From Bacillota bacterium (GTDB lineage: Bacteria; Bacillota; Clostridia; Acetivibrionales; DTU013): 64,000 bases of DNA. Below are positions 34,435 to 42,729 of this stretch, in pieces (within the stretch, counting starts at the first letter, position 1; the number at the start of each line of letters is the position of its first letter). The notes under the pieces were generated by a model that was given only the letters and a program-made list of their open reading frames with translations, made no database searches and was not told the DNA's origin. The stretch lies in NCBI GenBank assembly GCA_023409735.1, contig JAEYRB010000029.1:1-64000 (forward strand), written 5' to 3'. Made by a program: the position numbers and the translations under genes.

Positions 34435-35526
34435 TTAATAATCGTGTTCTATAACCTTGTAGAATGGATAAAATGATGGGATAAACTTTGTTATCGTACC
34501 TTCGCTATCAACATTTATCTCAACTATCCAACCGCCATTATCATTTTCCAAGCCAAGCCTTGTACTAAAAGCTGTTGGCCCTTGAAAAGATGGCGTACAC
34601 ACAGCGTGAACATTCCTTCTGAAGAAATAATCTGAGTAATGATAATGTCCTTCGCTTAGTATGTTTGGCTTTGTTCCTCCACGCATATTGTCAATTTTAC
34701 GTTGTGTCTTGTAGCTTATAGCATAAGCTGGTTTACCAAGTGGATGTTCAAGCCTTAACTTACAGTTTGGTGTTAACGTGACATCTGCCGCATACTGTCC
34801 TAAATAAAACATATCTTTACGTTCACTTGCTATTCCTTCACATACATCTATTCCGCTTTTGTGAAACCATTTCAGATCATGATTCCCGCCGATAAATTTT
34901 GTTGTTATTCCTTTCCTTGATGGATAATTCTTAATTGCATAGTTCTTTTGCTTATCCACGCCGATGTTGAATACTTCAAATTGGTGTCCTGGATATACAC
35001 AATCACCGTCAACTAAGTCACCGTCATGGTATATAGTTTCTATTCCTTCACTTACGCATATATCATAGAAATCATTTAGATGTGTCAATTGTTGAGCATT
35101 ACTGTTGAGATGTGTGTCGCCTATCAGTCCGAACCTTAATACCTTTTCGCCTTTCCAGTTCTCTTTATAGCGATTTTCTTTTACTCCTGCGACCTTATTG
35201 ATAGTCAAATATCCGTCATTATCAATAACGTCATAACCGCTTTCTTTTATGTCTTCTATTGTTGCTTTAACTACTCTTTCAGAACTGTTATACTTTTTGC
35301 ATACTTCAGAGATTGCTATTCCTTTTTGCAGCTCTTTTAGTATGCTTTCTTGCAGATTAGCCGGCTGTTTTACAAGGTTATCTGTCGTTGAAATCTCTTT
35401 ATTCCTTTTTCTTTCCCTATAGAATCTACTTTCAGCCGTCTTATATGATATGTTATGCTTAACCGCTATGTCGTTAATTGACATTCCGTTGCTAAGATCT
35501 ATTTTACCTTGCTCAAACCAATCCAT
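34435..35526 (-). CDS. Metallophosphoesterase with N-terminal HTH domains
   Basis: A 363-residue protein. Residues about 1-90 contain two helix-turn-helix-like segments (MSINDIAVKHNISYKTAESR and AISEVCKKYNSSERVVKATI). The calcineurin-like phosphoesterase core follows: GDTHL near 135, HDGDLVDG near 168, GNHD near 213 and EGHYH near 292, giving a complete two-metal site. A DNA-acting nuclease or phosphatase is likely; substrate unknown. ATG 35526 with AGGTGG upstream. Confidence 0.8.
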   Translation of the reverse strand: MDWFEQGKIDLSNGMSINDIAVKHNISYKTAESRFYRERKRNKEISTTDNLVKQPANLQESILKELQKGIAISEVCKKYNSSERVVKATIEDIKESGYDVIDNDGYLTINKVAGVKENRYKENWKGEKVLRFGLIGDTHLNSNAQQLTHLNDFYDICVSEGIETIYHDGDLVDGDCVYPGHQFEVFNIGVDKQKNYAIKNYPSRKGITTKFIGGNHDLKWFHKSGIDVCEGIASERKDMFYLGQYAADVTLTPNCKLRLEHPLGKPAYAISYKTQRKIDNMRGGTKPNILSEGHYHYSDYFFRRNVHAVCTPSFQGPTAFSTRLGLENDNGGWIVEINVDSEGTITKFIPSFYPFYKVIEHDY

Positions 35527-35534
35527 TGTACCAC

Positions 35535-35684
35535 CTACTTCATTTTTTCTTTATTCACTTTGCGCATCGTGTAAATATCATGTCTGATGTACTTTGCCCT
35601 CGTTTGATATGTTGGGCATTGCTTACGATTCTTTGCTTTAGGATACTTTTCACATCCCATGCAATTATCATGACAGTATTCCAT
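35535..35684 (-). CDS. Small Cys-rich protein
   Basis: A 49-residue protein starting MEYCHDNCMGCEKYPKA with four Cys in C-x3-C-x2-C spacing plus one further Cys, then a basic helix ending KVNKEKMK. TGGAGG lies six bases upstream of ATG 35684 and the stop is next to the metallophosphoesterase start, so it is a real gene. Probably zinc-binding. Confidence 0.65.
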   Translation of the reverse strand: MEYCHDNCMGCEKYPKAKNRKQCPTYQTRAKYIRHDIYTMRKVNKEKMK

Positions 35685-35700
35685 AATGACCTCCAGTGCA

Positions 35701-35727
35701 AAACAAAAAGCCGCCCTTTCGGACAGC
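35701..35727 (-). terminator. Terminator with GAAA loop
   Basis: On the minus strand GCTGTCC, loop GAAA, GGGCGGC, then TTTTTGTTTT (35701-35727 in window orientation). It follows the ArpU-like regulator gene by about 85 bp and would limit read-through to the genes beyond. Confidence 0.8.
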
Positions 35728-35813
35728 TCCTATAATACAAATATAGCATGTAAAGCGTGATTAAAAGTGCCGTAAATGTGCCGTTACAGTACGTTTGAGA
35801 CAGAATATACAAT

Positions 35814-36311
35814 TTATTTAAATATTACAGTCCCCTCTAATGATTTTATGCTTTTATGTAAATATCTTAATGATCTCGCTTTATGTTCTAATACCTTTCG
35901 TGGGTGCAAATACGCCATCATTGCAATCTTTTCTATGCTGTACCTCTCACAGTAGAACCAAAAGCATATATTCCTATCTTGTGCTGTTAGACTATTTAAC
36001 GATGAATTAATGACTGTTAATATATCCTCTATATCAAGAGACCTAGATTTAATAAAAGACTGTCTATTCTCAATATCTTTGATGTCTTGCGTTTGTTTTA
36101 CTACAAGAACAGGAGAAGGCTTGTAACTTCCGTGTGGTGCTCCCGGCTGACTATCTAAACACATTGCTGATAAATATTGTCCCTCTATTGCATCATGTTT
36201 CTGTCTTTCTAACATGTTCCACTCAATGTTAAGGTTATATCTTTCCGCTGTCAATGATTTGTACCCTCGCAGGATATTCTCAACAAACTGTATATCCTTA
36301 TCCTTATTCAT
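35814..36311 (-). CDS. ArpU/sigma-like late transcription regulator
   Basis: A 165-residue protein: a coiled-coil-like first half (ENILRGYKSLTAERYNLNIE) and a C-terminal sigma-70 region-4-like helix-turn-helix (NSLTAQDRNICFWFYCERYSIEKIAMMA with HPRKVLEHKARSLRYL as recognition part). DUF1492/ArpU proteins activate late genes in Gram-positive phages, which fits its place near the end of the early operon. ATG 36311 with GAGGTGATC upstream. Confidence 0.75.
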   Translation of the reverse strand: MNKDKDIQFVENILRGYKSLTAERYNLNIEWNMLERQKHDAIEGQYLSAMCLDSQPGAPHGSYKPSPVLVVKQTQDIKDIENRQSFIKSRSLDIEDILTVINSSLNSLTAQDRNICFWFYCERYSIEKIAMMAYLHPRKVLEHKARSLRYLHKSIKSLEGTVIFK

Positions 36312-36320
36312 CCGATCACC

Positions 36321-36548
36321 TCACCATTTCAACTCACCGAACCCGTTCTGCCTCTTCTTTGGTGTATACACGATGTCCGATTTATCCTTTACCGCCTTCT
36401 TCGCTTCCGCTAATGTCACGCGCTGTTTAAATCTCCACAAAACTCCATCTATTATCCAGCTTGTCATAGCCTCATTACGTGTACTACATCGCATGTTGCT
36501 GCACAGCTTGTCCTGCATGATTGAGCCACATATCTCACAAAATTGCAT
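36321..36548 (-). CDS. Small zinc-ribbon protein
   Basis: A 75-residue protein starting MQFCEICGSIMQDKLC. CEIC and a later C-x5-C form a probable zinc site; the rest is basic with WRFKQRVTLAEAKKA. Start at ATG 36548 with GGGAG upstream rather than GTG 36557. Role unknown. Confidence 0.6.
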   Translation of the reverse strand: MQFCEICGSIMQDKLCSNMRCSTRNEAMTSWIIDGVLWRFKQRVTLAEAKKAVKDKSDIVYTPKKRQNGFGELKW

Positions 36549-36553
36549 TATCC

Positions 36554-36772
36554 TCACACTCCCTTACGCAAATAGCTTACATAACTCTTTAGTCTCTGCC
36601 GTAACGATGTTGTAGGCCTGAGTATTATATCTTTAATGTCAGGTATATAAATGCATTCCGTCCGCATTTCGTTCAGCTTGCTTAATGCATCTAGCTTAAG
36701 TTGCTGTTCCATATGTTGTATGTATGGCTCCGGCATATCTGGCATAATTATAAATTCTGTTCTATATTCCAT
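36554..36772 (-). CDS. 72-residue phage protein
   Basis: Begins MEYRTEFIIMPDMPEPYIQH with a helical middle (EQQLKLDALSKLNEMR) and a basic C-terminus. No motif. Coupled to both neighbours by very short spacing; GGAGGGCGTGAGG upstream. Confidence 0.6.
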   Translation of the reverse strand: MEYRTEFIIMPDMPEPYIQHMEQQLKLDALSKLNEMRTECIYIPDIKDIILRPTTSLRQRLKSYVSYLRKGV

Positions 36773-36776
36773 TTCC

Positions 36777-37145
36777 TCACGCCCTCCTGTTCCATGCTTC
36801 TATGGCTTTCTGCTTGGCTTCTTCTTCTGTGTCATAAGTAATTGTGCGAATGATTGCCAGACACCCATTGCAGCGTGCAATCGTCTCGTAACCCTTACGT
36901 ACTTTCACACCCTCCAATACTGCCTCATATCCGCAGAATGGACATGATTTTAGTTTTGACTCCTTTGCATTTTCTAAGTATTCTTTTACCCGCCTATTCC
37001 AATCTTCTCTTGCTTCTTCACCAGTCTTTTTCCAATCGCCGCAAGACACATGTACCCCACAAAAATATTTCATCTCTTGCCAATCAGCTACTGAATTTAA
37101 CAAAGGTAAACTCCCACATTCAGGGCAACGTAATAATTCTTCCAT
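36777..37145 (-). CDS. Lar-like double zinc-ribbon protein
   Basis: A 122-residue protein with two Lar-family zinc ribbons: LLRCPECGSLPLL with a later C-x3-HVSC, and LKSCPFCGYEAVL with ARCNGC; each ends in the family motif EA-x-WNRR. Lar of Rac prophage alleviates EcoKI restriction. Here anti-restriction is a family-based suggestion. ATG 37145 with GGAGTGTGAGG upstream. Confidence 0.75.
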   Translation of the reverse strand: MEELLRCPECGSLPLLNSVADWQEMKYFCGVHVSCGDWKKTGEEAREDWNRRVKEYLENAKESKLKSCPFCGYEAVLEGVKVRKGYETIARCNGCLAIIRTITYDTEEEAKQKAIEAWNRRA

Positions 37146-37151
37146 ATTTCC

Positions 37152-37556
37152 TCACACTCCTATCTCTTGTACCCAAACCTCAACTCTCGGATTGTCCGAG
37201 TACCACTTAAACACATGAGCCTCGACTATTTGGCTATCATCGTGGTATGCTAAGCCGTTTAAGGCATCTGATATAATCTTGCCAACATTATCCCAATCAG
37301 GCTTGCTTGTAGGCCTTATACTGCCGTTTAACATTGCCTCTTTAACCTTCTTTGACTTACTTTGCGGAATTTGAAAGTATGCGGCAACTCTTATTCTTAG
37401 CTGTCCTTCAAGTTGTTGCCTGTAGTTCTGCATTATGTATAGTTCTTTTACAAGAGTCTCATAATTAACTGTTTTAGCAGGTGTTACGCCGTGTCCGTTG
37501 AATACCTTTGGTCGCTGTTTTGCGACCGGTTGACCTGGTATTGTAAGCTTAATCAT
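37152..37556 (-). CDS. rusA: RusA-type Holliday junction resolvase
   Basis: A 134-residue nuclease: MIKLTIPGQPVAKQRPK at the start and the metal site in KPDWDNVGKIISDALNG and YHDDSQIVE. It resolves Holliday junctions made during phage recombination. ATG 37556 is preferred over 37565, which sits in the ribosome site AAAGGGG. Confidence 0.9.
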   Translation of the reverse strand: MIKLTIPGQPVAKQRPKVFNGHGVTPAKTVNYETLVKELYIMQNYRQQLEGQLRIRVAAYFQIPQSKSKKVKEAMLNGSIRPTSKPDWDNVGKIISDALNGLAYHDDSQIVEAHVFKWYSDNPRVEVWVQEIGV

Positions 37557-37746
37557 TCTCCCCATCCCCTTTCACATCTTCCAACCGTGTCATTATCACA
37601 CTGTTTTTATCCTTCTCATGCAGCTCAGCTTGATAGAAAAATTTGCCTTCCCTCTCGTTATACCGAAGCATACAGCCCGATACATAATAGCGTTCATTGA
37701 CTGTCTGTTTAGTTCGCATGGCTTTCTTAACTTCATCTAACTCCAT
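37549..37746 (-). CDS. 65-residue phage protein
   Basis: Begins MELDEVKKAMRTKQTVNERY and has a beta-rich middle (LRYNEREGKFFYQAEL). Found as a short partner upstream of RusA in related phages, I believe, but unnamed. GAGGTGAGC upstream of ATG 37746. Confidence 0.6.
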   Translation of the reverse strand: MELDEVKKAMRTKQTVNERYYVSGCMLRYNEREGKFFYQAELHEKDKNSVIMTRLEDVKGDGEND

Positions 37747-37750
37747 GAGC

Positions 37751-38161
37751 TCACCTCAGCAATTCAGGATTGTCGTATATATTGCCGATAACTTCGCTTT
37801 TTTCGTTTTGAAAATATAACATTGTATCGCCGTAAGGGCTTCGGCCGATTAATTCTGCGTAAAAGTTTCCTCTGCAAAATTCTACTTGGTAAAAGTGTAT
37901 AACTTTTTGCCCATTCATGAGATTTATATAACTGCCATCTAGTATATCCCCCTTGTATATCTCCTTGCCGTTCTTATCCTTCAAGCCTGTGTATTGGCCA
38001 ACGGTGGATGAATCAACTTCATGCCTAACCCATGTAGGATATAACCCGGTTATGTCTAATTGCCCTGTAAATATATAGTGGTGCTTTGAATTGCTCACAT
38101 AATACCCATACACCCATTCACCATTGTCTATCCGCTTGCCTCTGAATTTTATCTCTATCAT
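37751..38161 (-). CDS. YopX family phage protein
   Basis: A 136-residue protein with the family signature KFRGKRIDNGEWVYGYY at the N-terminus, VGQYTGLKDKNGKEIYKGDI in the middle and VIGNIYDNPELL at the end. Function unknown. ATG 38161 with CGGAGG upstream, overlapping the previous stop. Confidence 0.9.
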   Translation of the reverse strand: MIEIKFRGKRIDNGEWVYGYYVSNSKHHYIFTGQLDITGLYPTWVRHEVDSSTVGQYTGLKDKNGKEIYKGDILDGSYINLMNGQKVIHFYQVEFCRGNFYAELIGRSPYGDTMLYFQNEKSEVIGNIYDNPELLR

Positions 38162-38934
38162 TTCAATACCTCCGACATGGCTGAAAGGGCATTTTCACAT
38201 ACAGAACATGTCCTTGGGTATTTATCATGGTTTAGTATGTCTGTGTGCTTCTTATAGATTAACTCCAATGCTTCTTTTGCCTTTGTTAGTGCATCATCTC
38301 GCTTTTCGATAGCCTGTAGTGCTATTTCCCTTGCCTGTGCTGCACGATTAACCTCGTCTGTGTCCTCGTCCACTTCGTCAAACCATTTATCCACTGAGTG
38401 CATAACGCCAAATAATGTACATTGTAACTGCCTATTTTCTTCGAGCAATTTGGGATAATCTTTATCAACGCATTTGTTCCATGCTCTTATACTGATATTT
38501 TCATCTTTAAGCCGCTCAATCTCCGCCACATCAGCAGGATTGTGATAGTCGATGGGTGTGGTGGAGAGGGCTTCTTTAATTTTGCTTATCTCTCCATGAT
38601 TCATCAGCGGCACGTACATTGCCCCACATTCACCAGATATGGTTTCATATATTCTAACCTTGTCATCAGCAATTTTAAGAGCCTCCCGCATCATTGCCGC
38701 CCGTGCCTGTAGTTGCTCGTTCTCCTGCTGTAGCTTTACATTTTCTGCTGCCAAATCTATTATTCCAGCAGTATGCCTTGCACATTGTACAGATACGCCT
38801 TTCAACTGCTCAATCTCCTGCTGCAATGCTTCTATGGTGTCAAGTAAGTGCCGTATAGTCGTACCACAGCAAGTCACGTCATTGTCAGCACACTTGTTCC
38901 GTATCATTTCTATCTGTTCATCTGTCAGTTTCAT
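38158..38934 (-). CDS. Coiled-coil phage protein
   Basis: A 258-residue helical protein with long coiled coils (EALQQEIEQLKG, then ENVKLQQENEQLQARAAMMR) and a C-terminal CSVCENALS segment that may bind metal with the N-terminal CADNDVTCC. ATG 38934 has GGAGGGAGAG upstream; the extension to 38976 lacks a site. Likely structural or regulatory; unrecognised. Confidence 0.65.
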   Translation of the reverse strand: MKLTDEQIEMIRNKCADNDVTCCGTTIRHLLDTIEALQQEIEQLKGVSVQCARHTAGIIDLAAENVKLQQENEQLQARAAMMREALKIADDKVRIYETISGECGAMYVPLMNHGEISKIKEALSTTPIDYHNPADVAEIERLKDENISIRAWNKCVDKDYPKLLEENRQLQCTLFGVMHSVDKWFDEVDEDTDEVNRAAQAREIALQAIEKRDDALTKAKEALELIYKKHTDILNHDKYPRTCSVCENALSAMSEVLK

Positions 38935-39218
38935 TTCTCTCCCTCCAATTCTTTCAACAAAGCAGACAACTCGCAATCTGCAGAATGCCCTTCACGCTTA
39001 TGTCGCCCACACACTGGACAATGATTTTCATATTCGCCATTCATCAAAAATGTGCTCCTGCGGCTCCATTCCAACCGTTTAAGCATATCCGCTAATGCCA
39101 ATGCGGTTTCAGCAGCATTACTATCTACATTCATACAAATGCTATAGCACGAGCATGTTTTACAATCTTTATTTTCATTACACACTTTTAGATCCTCTAA
39201 TTGTTTCCTTGTCAGCAT
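38931..39218 (-). CDS. Cys-rich phage protein
   Basis: A 95-residue protein with C-x5-C-x2-C-x-C-x3-C near residue 13-28 and HCPVCGRHKREGHSADC near 66, two likely zinc sites. It overlaps the next gene by four bases. AGGAAAAG upstream of ATG 39218. Resembles short phage proteins with a single PVCG-type ribbon. Confidence 0.65.
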   Translation of the reverse strand: MLTRKQLEDLKVCNENKDCKTCSCYSICMNVDSNAAETALALADMLKRLEWSRRSTFLMNGEYENHCPVCGRHKREGHSADCELSALLKELEGEK

Positions 39219-39239
39219 CTTTTCCTCACTCCTTTCCTA

Positions 39240-39314
39240 ACCCACTTATTTGCCATTTCTAGGTGGCTTATTTGGGTATATGGATTTAGTTGTGGTTTTT
39301 TCATTCATCATCAT
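39240..39314 (-). CDS. Possible 24-codon peptide beside the insertion sequence
   Basis: GAAAGGAG lies just upstream of three ATG codons in series at 39314-39306. The frame reads MMMNEKTTTKSIYP and stops at 39240. It could be a short phage peptide or a gene cut off by the insertion sequence, whose left end is close by. Weak. Confidence 0.3.
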
Positions 39315-39329
39315 GCTCCTTTCATCGCT

Positions 39330-39357
39330 TTGCATACGGATTTAGTTGTGGTATAAT
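39330..39357 (+). promoter_or_regulatory. Transposase promoter
   Basis: TTGCAT (39330-39335), 16 bases, TATAAT (39352-39357). The start point would fall near 39364, which places TTG 39346 outside the transcript. Confidence 0.65.
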
Positions 39358-39384
39358 CTCCCTTATAGAAAGGGGGTTTTTACC

Positions 39385-40806
39385 ATTAACTACGATATTG
39401 GAATATCGGAAATCATCTGCACCGCACGGTATGAAGACACTGACGGTTTGAGCATCCTGTACGATGCAGAAGTTTCCAAACGACCGACCCGTTGTACCAA
39501 TCCAGCCTGTGGGCATTCAATCAAGCCCCATATTCATAGTTCAAACGAAAATGTAATCAAGGATATCAAATCCGAGGGCAAAATAGTTGTTATAGGGCTT
39601 ACTATACGGCGTTATCGATGCCCTGACTGTAAGTATGTCTTTCCCGATGAATTCACTTTCTACGAGAAGGACGAACATTTAACCAAAAGGCTCAAGAGCG
39701 AGTTTGTACGGCGTTGCATCAATGGTGAGACATTTCGCTATATCGCCAACGATTACGGCGTTGACGGTAAGACTGTTGCAAAGGCTTTCAACGAATATGC
39801 TGACCTTTATAGGGACCAAGCCATTCTCACCTATACTCCTATTATCCTGGGTATTGATGAAGCCCACATTGATGACCACTACCGCCTTGTGCTTACGGAC
39901 ATCCTCAATCAGAAACTTATCGACATTAAGAAGGATAATCACAAACCTACTGTTAAAGCCTATTTGAGAACTTTGGACAAAAACATCTGTAAGTGCGTTA
40001 CAATGGACTTTGCGGAAGGTTATGCCTCTTGTGTTGAATCGGTGTTGCCAGATGCTCTCATTGTCATTGATAAGTTCCATGTTATACAACTTATAAACCG
40101 CTGTGTTGACCAGGTGCGTAAGGATATACAAAACCATTATCGTTCTCAAGGCTATGATATAAGGGTTTTTAAGCGTTCCAAAACCTTGTTTATGACCAAT
40201 TGGGAGGACTTGTCACATGATGCTATGGATAGGTTAAACGGTTGGTTCAAAGCCTTCCCGTTGCTTTATGAAGCCTACATGGTCAAAGAAACATTTCGTG
40301 ACATCTACACTACTGCCAAAACCTACAGTGAAGCCCTAAAGATGTTCAATGACTGGTTAGAGGCTATGCCTCCCATGGAGAATTTTAGTACCCTTAAATC
40401 AACCTTTACTGCTCGTAAGAAGCATATTTTGAACTACTGGTCATATCGCTGGACTAACGCCTATACTGAATCAGTCAACAACTCCATCAAGAGGATTGAA
40501 AAGGCTGGTCGTGGCTATAAGTTTGATGTCCTCCGTGACCGTTGCATCCTGTCTATCAACAAGCCTGCTCCTGACAAGTTTGACTTTAAGAAAGCAATCT
40601 ATGTCAACAAGAATAAGGCAAGAGACACTTCATCCTATGTAAGAAGGAGAAAGCAGTCATTATACGATATCGCCAGCCATATACAATGTGTGAGCTCATA
40701 CGGTGTTGATGTGCCAACGGATAATCTTTACATCTTAACCACCGAGGAGCACCGTATGCTGGAATACATTCAGCGTGTCGGTCGTACTTCAAAGGATAGC
40801 CAGTAA
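39385..40806 (+). CDS. ISL3-family transposase
   Basis: A 473-residue DDE transposase: N-terminal zinc finger (CTNPACGHSIKPH and CPDCKYVF), a helix-turn-helix (FRYIANDYGVDGKTVAKAF) and the catalytic DDE core (GIDEAHID near 160, VIDKFHVI near 228, TESVNNSIKRIEKAGRGYKF near 370). Start: ATT 39385 is preferred because GAAAGGGGG lies eight bases upstream and the promoter puts TTG 39346 before the transcript start. No ATG or GTG fits. It appears intact, with a strong terminator after it. Confidence 0.9.
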   Translation: MNYDIGISEIICTARYEDTDGLSILYDAEVSKRPTRCTNPACGHSIKPHIHSSNENVIKDIKSEGKIVVIGLTIRRYRCPDCKYVFPDEFTFYEKDEHLTKRLKSEFVRRCINGETFRYIANDYGVDGKTVAKAFNEYADLYRDQAILTYTPIILGIDEAHIDDHYRLVLTDILNQKLIDIKKDNHKPTVKAYLRTLDKNICKCVTMDFAEGYASCVESVLPDALIVIDKFHVIQLINRCVDQVRKDIQNHYRSQGYDIRVFKRSKTLFMTNWEDLSHDAMDRLNGWFKAFPLLYEAYMVKETFRDIYTTAKTYSEALKMFNDWLEAMPPMENFSTLKSTFTARKKHILNYWSYRWTNAYTESVNNSIKRIEKAGRGYKFDVLRDRCILSINKPAPDKFDFKKAIYVNKNKARDTSSYVRRRKQSLYDIASHIQCVSSYGVDVPTDNLYILTTEEHRMLEYIQRVGRTSKDSQ

Positions 40807-40820
40807 CATGGCTGTCCTTT
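40791..40820 (+). terminator. Transposase terminator
   Basis: AAAGGATAGCCA (40791-40802) pairs with TGGCTGTCCTTT (40809-40820) with one mismatch pair; TTTATT follows. It overlaps the end of the transposase gene. Confidence 0.8.
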
Positions 40821-40855
40821 TATTCAGTTGTCAAGGTACAATAACTATCTGCCAA

Positions 40856-41872
40856 TTAGGAGACTTTCTGTATTAGGTTAAGTCTTTCAATGAAAGCCGA
40901 CCAATCAATTGCGGTAACGTCTCCTAATTGCATTGTGTGTGGGTAATTTCTCTGCGTTACTGAAATTGCAGATTTATCAATTTCGGAGGCATAATACTGG
41001 TTATATACTTTTCTGGCATACCCCAATGCTATTTGCCCGCATGACATACCATCAAAAAGGCTAACCACTGTTTGAAGGTTGTTTTCTGGTATTCCAGATA
41101 AAATGTGTGCAATAACCTTTACAGTCCACCCATTTCCAAGCATCTTGTATCGTTGGTTGTCACTGCACCCGCTGGTGTACCCATTAGGAACGGTTTGAAG
41201 CCTTTCACACTCACTTGGAGTTAGTTTACGAATGAAATTATTTGTCAGAATGCCATGTTTGTCTTGTGCTGTAAGAGTATAGAATTTACTATGTGGCGGC
41301 TTAAATCTTCTGCCATTTTGCCTTTTCTCCATACGGTCTGGTGTTAAACAAGGTAATGCATATAGCCCTGTTTTAGCACCTAAACCTCCTGCATCACCGC
41401 ATAACGTAACCGATTTATTATGTATGCTGTAGATGCGATTCCCCTGTGAATCAGTGCCAATATAGCCTATCTTTCGTCTTTTGACTTCATTCTCAAGTAT
41501 TACTACAGACCTGTTTGGCTCTATACAATACTTGATGTCCACTTCATCCTCTAAAATGTCCTCTACGGTGGATGGACACTTATTCCATGTTTTACTGAAC
41601 GGTATATTCGTCCAATACCATCTATCCCTATCTTGTGCTGAAAAATCTTGAGAATTGATTCTTATAGGCTCAACACCCATTCGTTCAGTTATAATGTCAA
41701 GATACTCCTGTTTCATGTTTACATTCTCAAGTAAAAAATATTTTGGCTGCAATACCTCTTTTGCCTTTATGTAATCAAAAAACAACTTGCTTCTTGGGTC
41801 AAAGAAGTTCAACTGTTTACCAGCAAAACTGAACCCCTGACATGGACTTCCTCCGAGTAGTAAATCTATCAT
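40856..41872 (-). CDS. Circularly permuted DNA cytosine-5 methyltransferase
   Basis: A 338-residue m5C methyltransferase with rotated motif order. It opens with motif IV (GGSPCQGFSFAGK, catalytic Cys at residue 11), then motif VI (LLENV near 50), motif VIII (AQDRDRWYWT near 78), a target-recognition region (about 110-215) and motifs IX/X (RKLTPSECERLQTVP, YKMLGNGWTVKV). Motifs I-III, normally first, are at the C-terminus (VVSLFDGMSCGQIAL near 270, YASEIDKSAI and LGDVTAIDW). ATG 41872 has TTTGGAGG nine bases upstream, so nothing is missing in front. No cognate restriction enzyme is adjacent; protection of phage DNA is likely. Confidence 0.88.
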   Translation of the reverse strand: MIDLLLGGSPCQGFSFAGKQLNFFDPRSKLFFDYIKAKEVLQPKYFLLENVNMKQEYLDIITERMGVEPIRINSQDFSAQDRDRWYWTNIPFSKTWNKCPSTVEDILEDEVDIKYCIEPNRSVVILENEVKRRKIGYIGTDSQGNRIYSIHNKSVTLCGDAGGLGAKTGLYALPCLTPDRMEKRQNGRRFKPPHSKFYTLTAQDKHGILTNNFIRKLTPSECERLQTVPNGYTSGCSDNQRYKMLGNGWTVKVIAHILSGIPENNLQTVVSLFDGMSCGQIALGYARKVYNQYYASEIDKSAISVTQRNYPHTMQLGDVTAIDWSAFIERLNLIQKVS

Positions 41873-42105
41873 CTTAACCTCCAAATACCACAATTTCTAT
41901 AAAAATCTATTAATTTACCTGTTTTAGGTCAATACCACACCTAATTCCTCGTACCCGCTTATTTTTGAAATGACTAATTATTCATTTTGCACAATAGAAT
42001 TGATTCTCACCTATGTTTTGGAATAATCTGATGTATTATCAGCACTCTTTTATATTGGCTGCTTATATTTGCGGCCGACATTGATGTCGGGAACAGGTTG
42101 TCATG

Positions 42106-42456
42106 TTAATGCGAAGAATCTTTATTAACTACACAGTCTATAATTTCAATTGCAACAACATTATCTTTAAGTTCATCTTCATCGGATTCAAACTCACACT
42201 CGTTACCATTTTCGTCTTTGAGAGTATATAAATAGCAGTTATATTCTTCATCTATCCTGAAATTACAGTCATTTTCAACAAATCTATCTACATCTTCCTG
42301 CGTCTCACATTCTGGATTCCATGTAAGTAAATCCATTCCAAAGCAGTTACCACCAACTTTAAAAACGATATGGCCTTTGTATTCGCCGCTCTGTAAAGTA
42401 ACTCTGATTGTATGAATTCTATCATGCAAATTATCATTGTTATCGTAATATTTCAT
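42106..42456 (-). CDS. DUF5406-like phage protein
   Basis: A 116-residue acidic protein with HTIRVTLQSGEYKGHIVFKV and GGNCFGMDLL, the pattern of DUF5406. The C-terminal half is strongly acidic (FESDEDELKDN). Its stop lies within the repeated TTCGCATTAACA element. ATG 42456 has only GTAGGG upstream. Confidence 0.65.
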   Translation of the reverse strand: MKYYDNNDNLHDRIHTIRVTLQSGEYKGHIVFKVGGNCFGMDLLTWNPECETQEDVDRFVENDCNFRIDEEYNCYLYTLKDENGNECEFESDEDELKDNVVAIEIIDCVVNKDSSH

Positions 42457-42501
42457 AATATCCCTACTTTCTGCAGTGATTTGCTGCGCCTTATTTTTTT
42501 C

Positions 42502-42717
42502 TTACCGCACCATTCTCGGCTTCATACTGTCCCATACTGCGCATATCTCGGCGGCAAATGGCATAATATTTTCTGCCGCTACAGGAATGCTTTTACCGCA
42601 TGCAAGAATGTGCATCCCTTTGCCTCTGCGGTCTATGGCATACATCACGCCGTTGAAATATTCGCTATCAACCATAAGATATTTTTGCTCTAAATCAGCT
42701 TTTTTCGCTTCGTTCAT
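42502..42717 (-). CDS. 71-residue phage protein
   Basis: Begins MNEAKKADLEQKYLMVDSEY with a compact alpha/beta pattern (GVMYAIDRRGKGMHILACG). AAGGAGG upstream of ATG 42717. Behind the replisome organizer gene; not recognised. Confidence 0.6.
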   Translation of the reverse strand: MNEAKKADLEQKYLMVDSEYFNGVMYAIDRRGKGMHILACGKSIPVAAENIMPFAAEICAVWDSMKPRMVR

Positions 42718-42729
42718 GTTAGTACCTCC

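Larger units (their letters stand above)
39270..40850 (+). mobile_element. ISL3-family insertion sequence (ends approximate)
   Basis: A transposase gene with its own promoter and terminator, sitting between phage genes that run the other way. I could not find convincing terminal inverted repeats or an 8-bp target duplication, so the ends are estimates. A 19-base near-perfect direct repeat (39278-39296 and 39334-39352, core GGATTTAGTTGTGG) upstream may be a transposase binding site near the left end. Confidence 0.6.

Noticed and set aside
35555..35812. 85-codon leftward frame overlapping a terminator
   Set aside because: It runs through the GAAA-loop terminator and overlaps the small Cys-rich gene in another frame, which has the good ribosome site.
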